Part shown: one piece after another, positions 61,281 to 64,000 of the stretch
How positions within the stretch are numbered: the stretch's first letter is position 1
Layout: the number at the start of each line of letters is the position of its first letter
Origin: Mytilisepta virgata
Taxonomy: Eukaryota; Mollusca; Bivalvia; Mytilida; Mytilidae
Assembly (NCBI GenBank): GCA_028015205.1
Contig: CM051519.1
Span: 90,789,539 to 90,853,538 of the forward strand
Length of the DNA: 64,000 nucleotides
Reading direction: 5' to 3'
Translations under genes and position numbers: made by a program
The notes under the pieces: generated by a model
Database searches by the model: none
What the model was told of the DNA's origin: nothing
The model's input: the letters and a program-made list of their open reading frames with translations, nothing else

Positions 61281-61523
61281 AAAAATGCTGCACAATAGCA
61301 TTAGTTTAATGGAAATCCATTCAAAGGTTTACATGTAGTGATGCTAACAATAAGGAAAGACGAAGAAAATATTGTGTTCACCTTTCTGTCAAGATTGCTA
61401 TGCTGGGAACACAGTTCAACATGCAAATCAGAAGCTGCTTTATCGACAGAAAACCCAATTTTCCTTCATTACTGTTTGTAACTGTCAACGTACCTGTCAT
61501 ACTGCTGGCCTTACATCAGAAAA

Positions 61524-62759
61524 CTAGAGGCTCTCAAGAGCCTGTGTCGCTCACCTGTATCTACTGTGGTTTTTGAAATCATGTAACATAAAGTTAAAAT
61601 CATAATGAAAAGCATTAATAAATTGCTTCGCTGAGCACAGCTGGATACAACCGCAGAGGTCCAACCCTGAACAGTTGGGGCAAAAATGGACACAATATTC
61701 ACGCTTGTACAGGTCTGAATTTGGATTGTAATTAAATATTTGACACATAAAAGGTTTCTGACACAGAATAACTGTAGTCAAAGAACTTAGAATAGGTCAT
61801 TTGATTTGAATTTATATGCTTTTTGTGCAATACAAAATGCTGTTGTGAATTGAACCCCCCCCCCCCCAAAAAAAAAATTGTTACCCCCTTTTTTTGCTTT
61901 TGTGCAATACACTATGCTGTTGCATATTGATCCCCCCCTCCCCCCAAAAAAAAAATTATTGTACACCCCTTTTTTTTGCAAAAATAAATATTTGAAGAAA
62001 TTTTCTTTTGAATTTCTGAAATCTGAAATGAGAAAAAATTGCCCCCCCCCCCCCCCCTTTTCCCTTTTGCCAAAAAAAAAAATTTCTTTCCCTCAAGATA
62101 TGGTCATGATCCCTATTCAAATTTCTCATGGAGTTTGCAAATATAATTACCCATTTTAATACATCATAAAAGTCTTAAAATGGAAAATGACATATGGCTA
62201 AAATCAATATTAATTTATAGTAACTTCTAAAAATAAATTGACACCTATAAATCACCCCAAGACAATCTACATTTCTTTATACATAATTTACAAACATTGT
62301 AAGGGAGGTAATCGAATCATACACAACATTTTACTTTAAATGTGTTTGGATTACCTCCCTTACACCCTTATTAACCAAAAACTGCAAAATTTACTAAAAT
62401 TTCTAAAATTTACCAATTCAGAGACAGCAACCCAACAACAGGGCAGATAGATCTTAACCTGATGAACATTTCTACCCCTGTAAATTTACTCTAAATACTT
62501 TAATTTCAGAGATACAAGCCAAAATGCAATTACCCCCTATGTTCTATTTTTAGCCATGGCGGCCATGTTGATTGGCAGGCGGGGTGGTCGGACATATTTT
62601 TTAAACTAGATACCCCAATGATGATTGTGGCCAAGTTTGGTTACATTTGGCCCAGTAGTTTCAGAGGAGGAGATTTTTGTAAAAGTTAACAGATGACAAC
62701 GACGGACGCCAAGTGATGAGAAAACCTCACTTGACCTTTCAGGTCAGGTGAGCTAAAAA
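61524..62759. mobile_element. Chimeric pearl-like element with poly-C body
   Basis: Same layout as 20132..21405: left CTAGAGGCTCTCAAGAGCC, then TAAATTGCTTCGCTGAGC and CGCAGAGGTCCAACCC, C-runs, GTAAGGGAGGTAATC / ATTACCTCCCTTAC, and right GACGGACGCCAAGTGATG with the CAGGTGAGCT terminus. Confidence 0.72.
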
Positions 62760-63387
62760 TGGGCAAGACAAAAATACCTGCAAAACTATAATGAGTGACT
62801 TAACCAAAGTTAACAGGAGACAGTGACAATAACCATAAAATGGCAGTTGTATATTGCATGTGCTTTTACAATCCACAAGATTTGCTGATTTACTATGAGA
62901 AGGCACTACCTTGAATGAAGCTGAACTACCAATAGTAAAAATTACGTGCTGATACAAACCTTTCATAGTAAACGATAACCACCAATAAAATTTAACTTCA
63001 GCACACAGTTTGAATTTTTGCAGGTATTTCTTTTTGAAAATAATAACCTATTTATTTTTTTGGAAAAAATGATTAAAAAACTTTTTGACTGACAACTTGT
63101 TTTTGTAAGAGTTATTCAGTTATACACTGTACATTAAAACACACAAAGAATCAATTTAAAATTTTGCTCTGTCCTTGAGAGGGACACTTTCTAAATGAAG
63201 TCTTCATACATGCAAGCAGGCAAGGCTCTTTGGCTTTGTAGTGCAAGTAGAAGTTCCTTCAACAGTATTAAGGTAGGAGGTACCTAAATTTTACATGAAT
63301 ATTTGAAACTTCATCTAAATATCTAAAATTGTTTATACTTAACTTTCATATTTCTTCACTAAGGTTGATTTTTTCCCAGCCAAGAAA
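62760..63387. other. Stretch without a recognised gene or element
   Basis: I see no convincing open frame, splice-flanked exon or repeat end here. Confidence 0.5.
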
Positions 63388-64000
63388 ATCTAGAGGCTCA
63401 GAGGGCTGAGCCTGTATCGCTAACCTGGCAGAAACAAGAATTGCCCATGGGTGGCCATGTTTCTTGCATGATCTGCACAAAATGAAAAAAACTTTGTAAA
63501 AAATCTCCCACAAATGCTTCTTGTCAAGTATCGTTTCATTTGGCCAAGCTGTTTCATAGAACACTTCAGCCTATCAGAAAAAAGAATTGCCCATGGCAGC
63601 CATGCTTGTTGTCCAATTAGGATGAAAAAAATTTATTTCATAAAAGACTTTCCATAGATGCTTCCTGTCAAGTTTGGCTGACAGTTTTGGCCAAGTAGTT
63701 CCAGAATTTTGTTTTTTAAATCAACCAATGAGAAACAAGAATTGCCCATGACGGCCATGTTTTGACCGATCAGGACGAATGAGAAAACTTTGTAAACAAC
63801 CTCCCATATATGCTTCCTGTCAAGTTTAGTTCCAATTGACTTCAGAGGAGAAGATTGTTTTATATCAGCCAATCAAAAAAAAAGAACTGACCATGGCGTC
63901 CATATTTGTAGTCCAATCGGGACGAAATGAGGACATTTTATAAAGGACTTCCCATGTATGCTTCTTGTCAAATCTTGTTCCATTTGGCCCAGTGATTTCA
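63388..64000. mobile_element. Pearl-like element running off the window end
   Basis: The left hairpin AGAGGCTCAGAGGGCTGAGCC is followed by TCGCTAACCTGG and four core units 145-155 bp apart (AAGAATTGCCCATGG near 63436, 63582, 63736 and 63882). The right end is beyond the window. Confidence 0.65.

Overview
This is a eukaryotic, AT-rich, intron-heavy window dominated by repeats. It most likely comes from a bivalve mollusc, and a marine mussel is my best guess. That is an inference from two things: the protein sequence of the main gene, and the many elements built from roughly 150-175 bp core repeats, which resemble the bivalve pearl/HINE (non-autonomous Helentron) class. I could not run a database search.

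One gene is complete at the coding level. On the minus strand, 58531 down to 25028, 24 coding exons join in phase into a 1016-residue ubiquitin-activating enzyme E1 (UBA1). Every exon junction was checked for GT-AG ends, reading phase and exon length. Start of a second minus-strand gene lies at 7747..7675: a first coding exon that looks like a universal stress protein. Its remaining exons would lie below position 7675 or outside the window, and I could not recognise them.

The most interesting feature is inside UBA1. The 114-nt exon that carries the catalytic cysteine (Cys592, equivalent to human Cys632) is present in tandem. Two copies are intact (14a 37347..37460 and 14b 37506..37619). Both are 38 codons, phase 0/0, with good splice sites and a conserved Cys-Thr-Leu, but they differ in the residues just before the cysteine. 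They are separated by only 45 nt, which suggests mutually exclusive splicing. A third, decayed copy lies just upstream (about 37655..37745). This would give the cell two E1 versions that differ around the thioester site.

Layout: 1..7674 is the putative intron of the stress-protein gene, with a 175-bp-repeat element and a degenerate LINE fragment. 8199..21405 is intergenic and filled by pearl-like elements. It includes a nearly identical 5046-bp tandem duplication (9937..14982 and 14995..20040) carrying a reverse-transcriptase remnant. 21406..25027 is intergenic with foldback hairpins. 25028..58537 is UBA1, whose introns hold more pearl-like elements, many foldback elements, pogo-like MITEs and SINE-like copies, several nested in each other. 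58541..64000 lies upstream of the UBA1 coding start and holds foldback and pogo-like elements and two further pearl-like elements; no 5' untranslated exon was recognised there.
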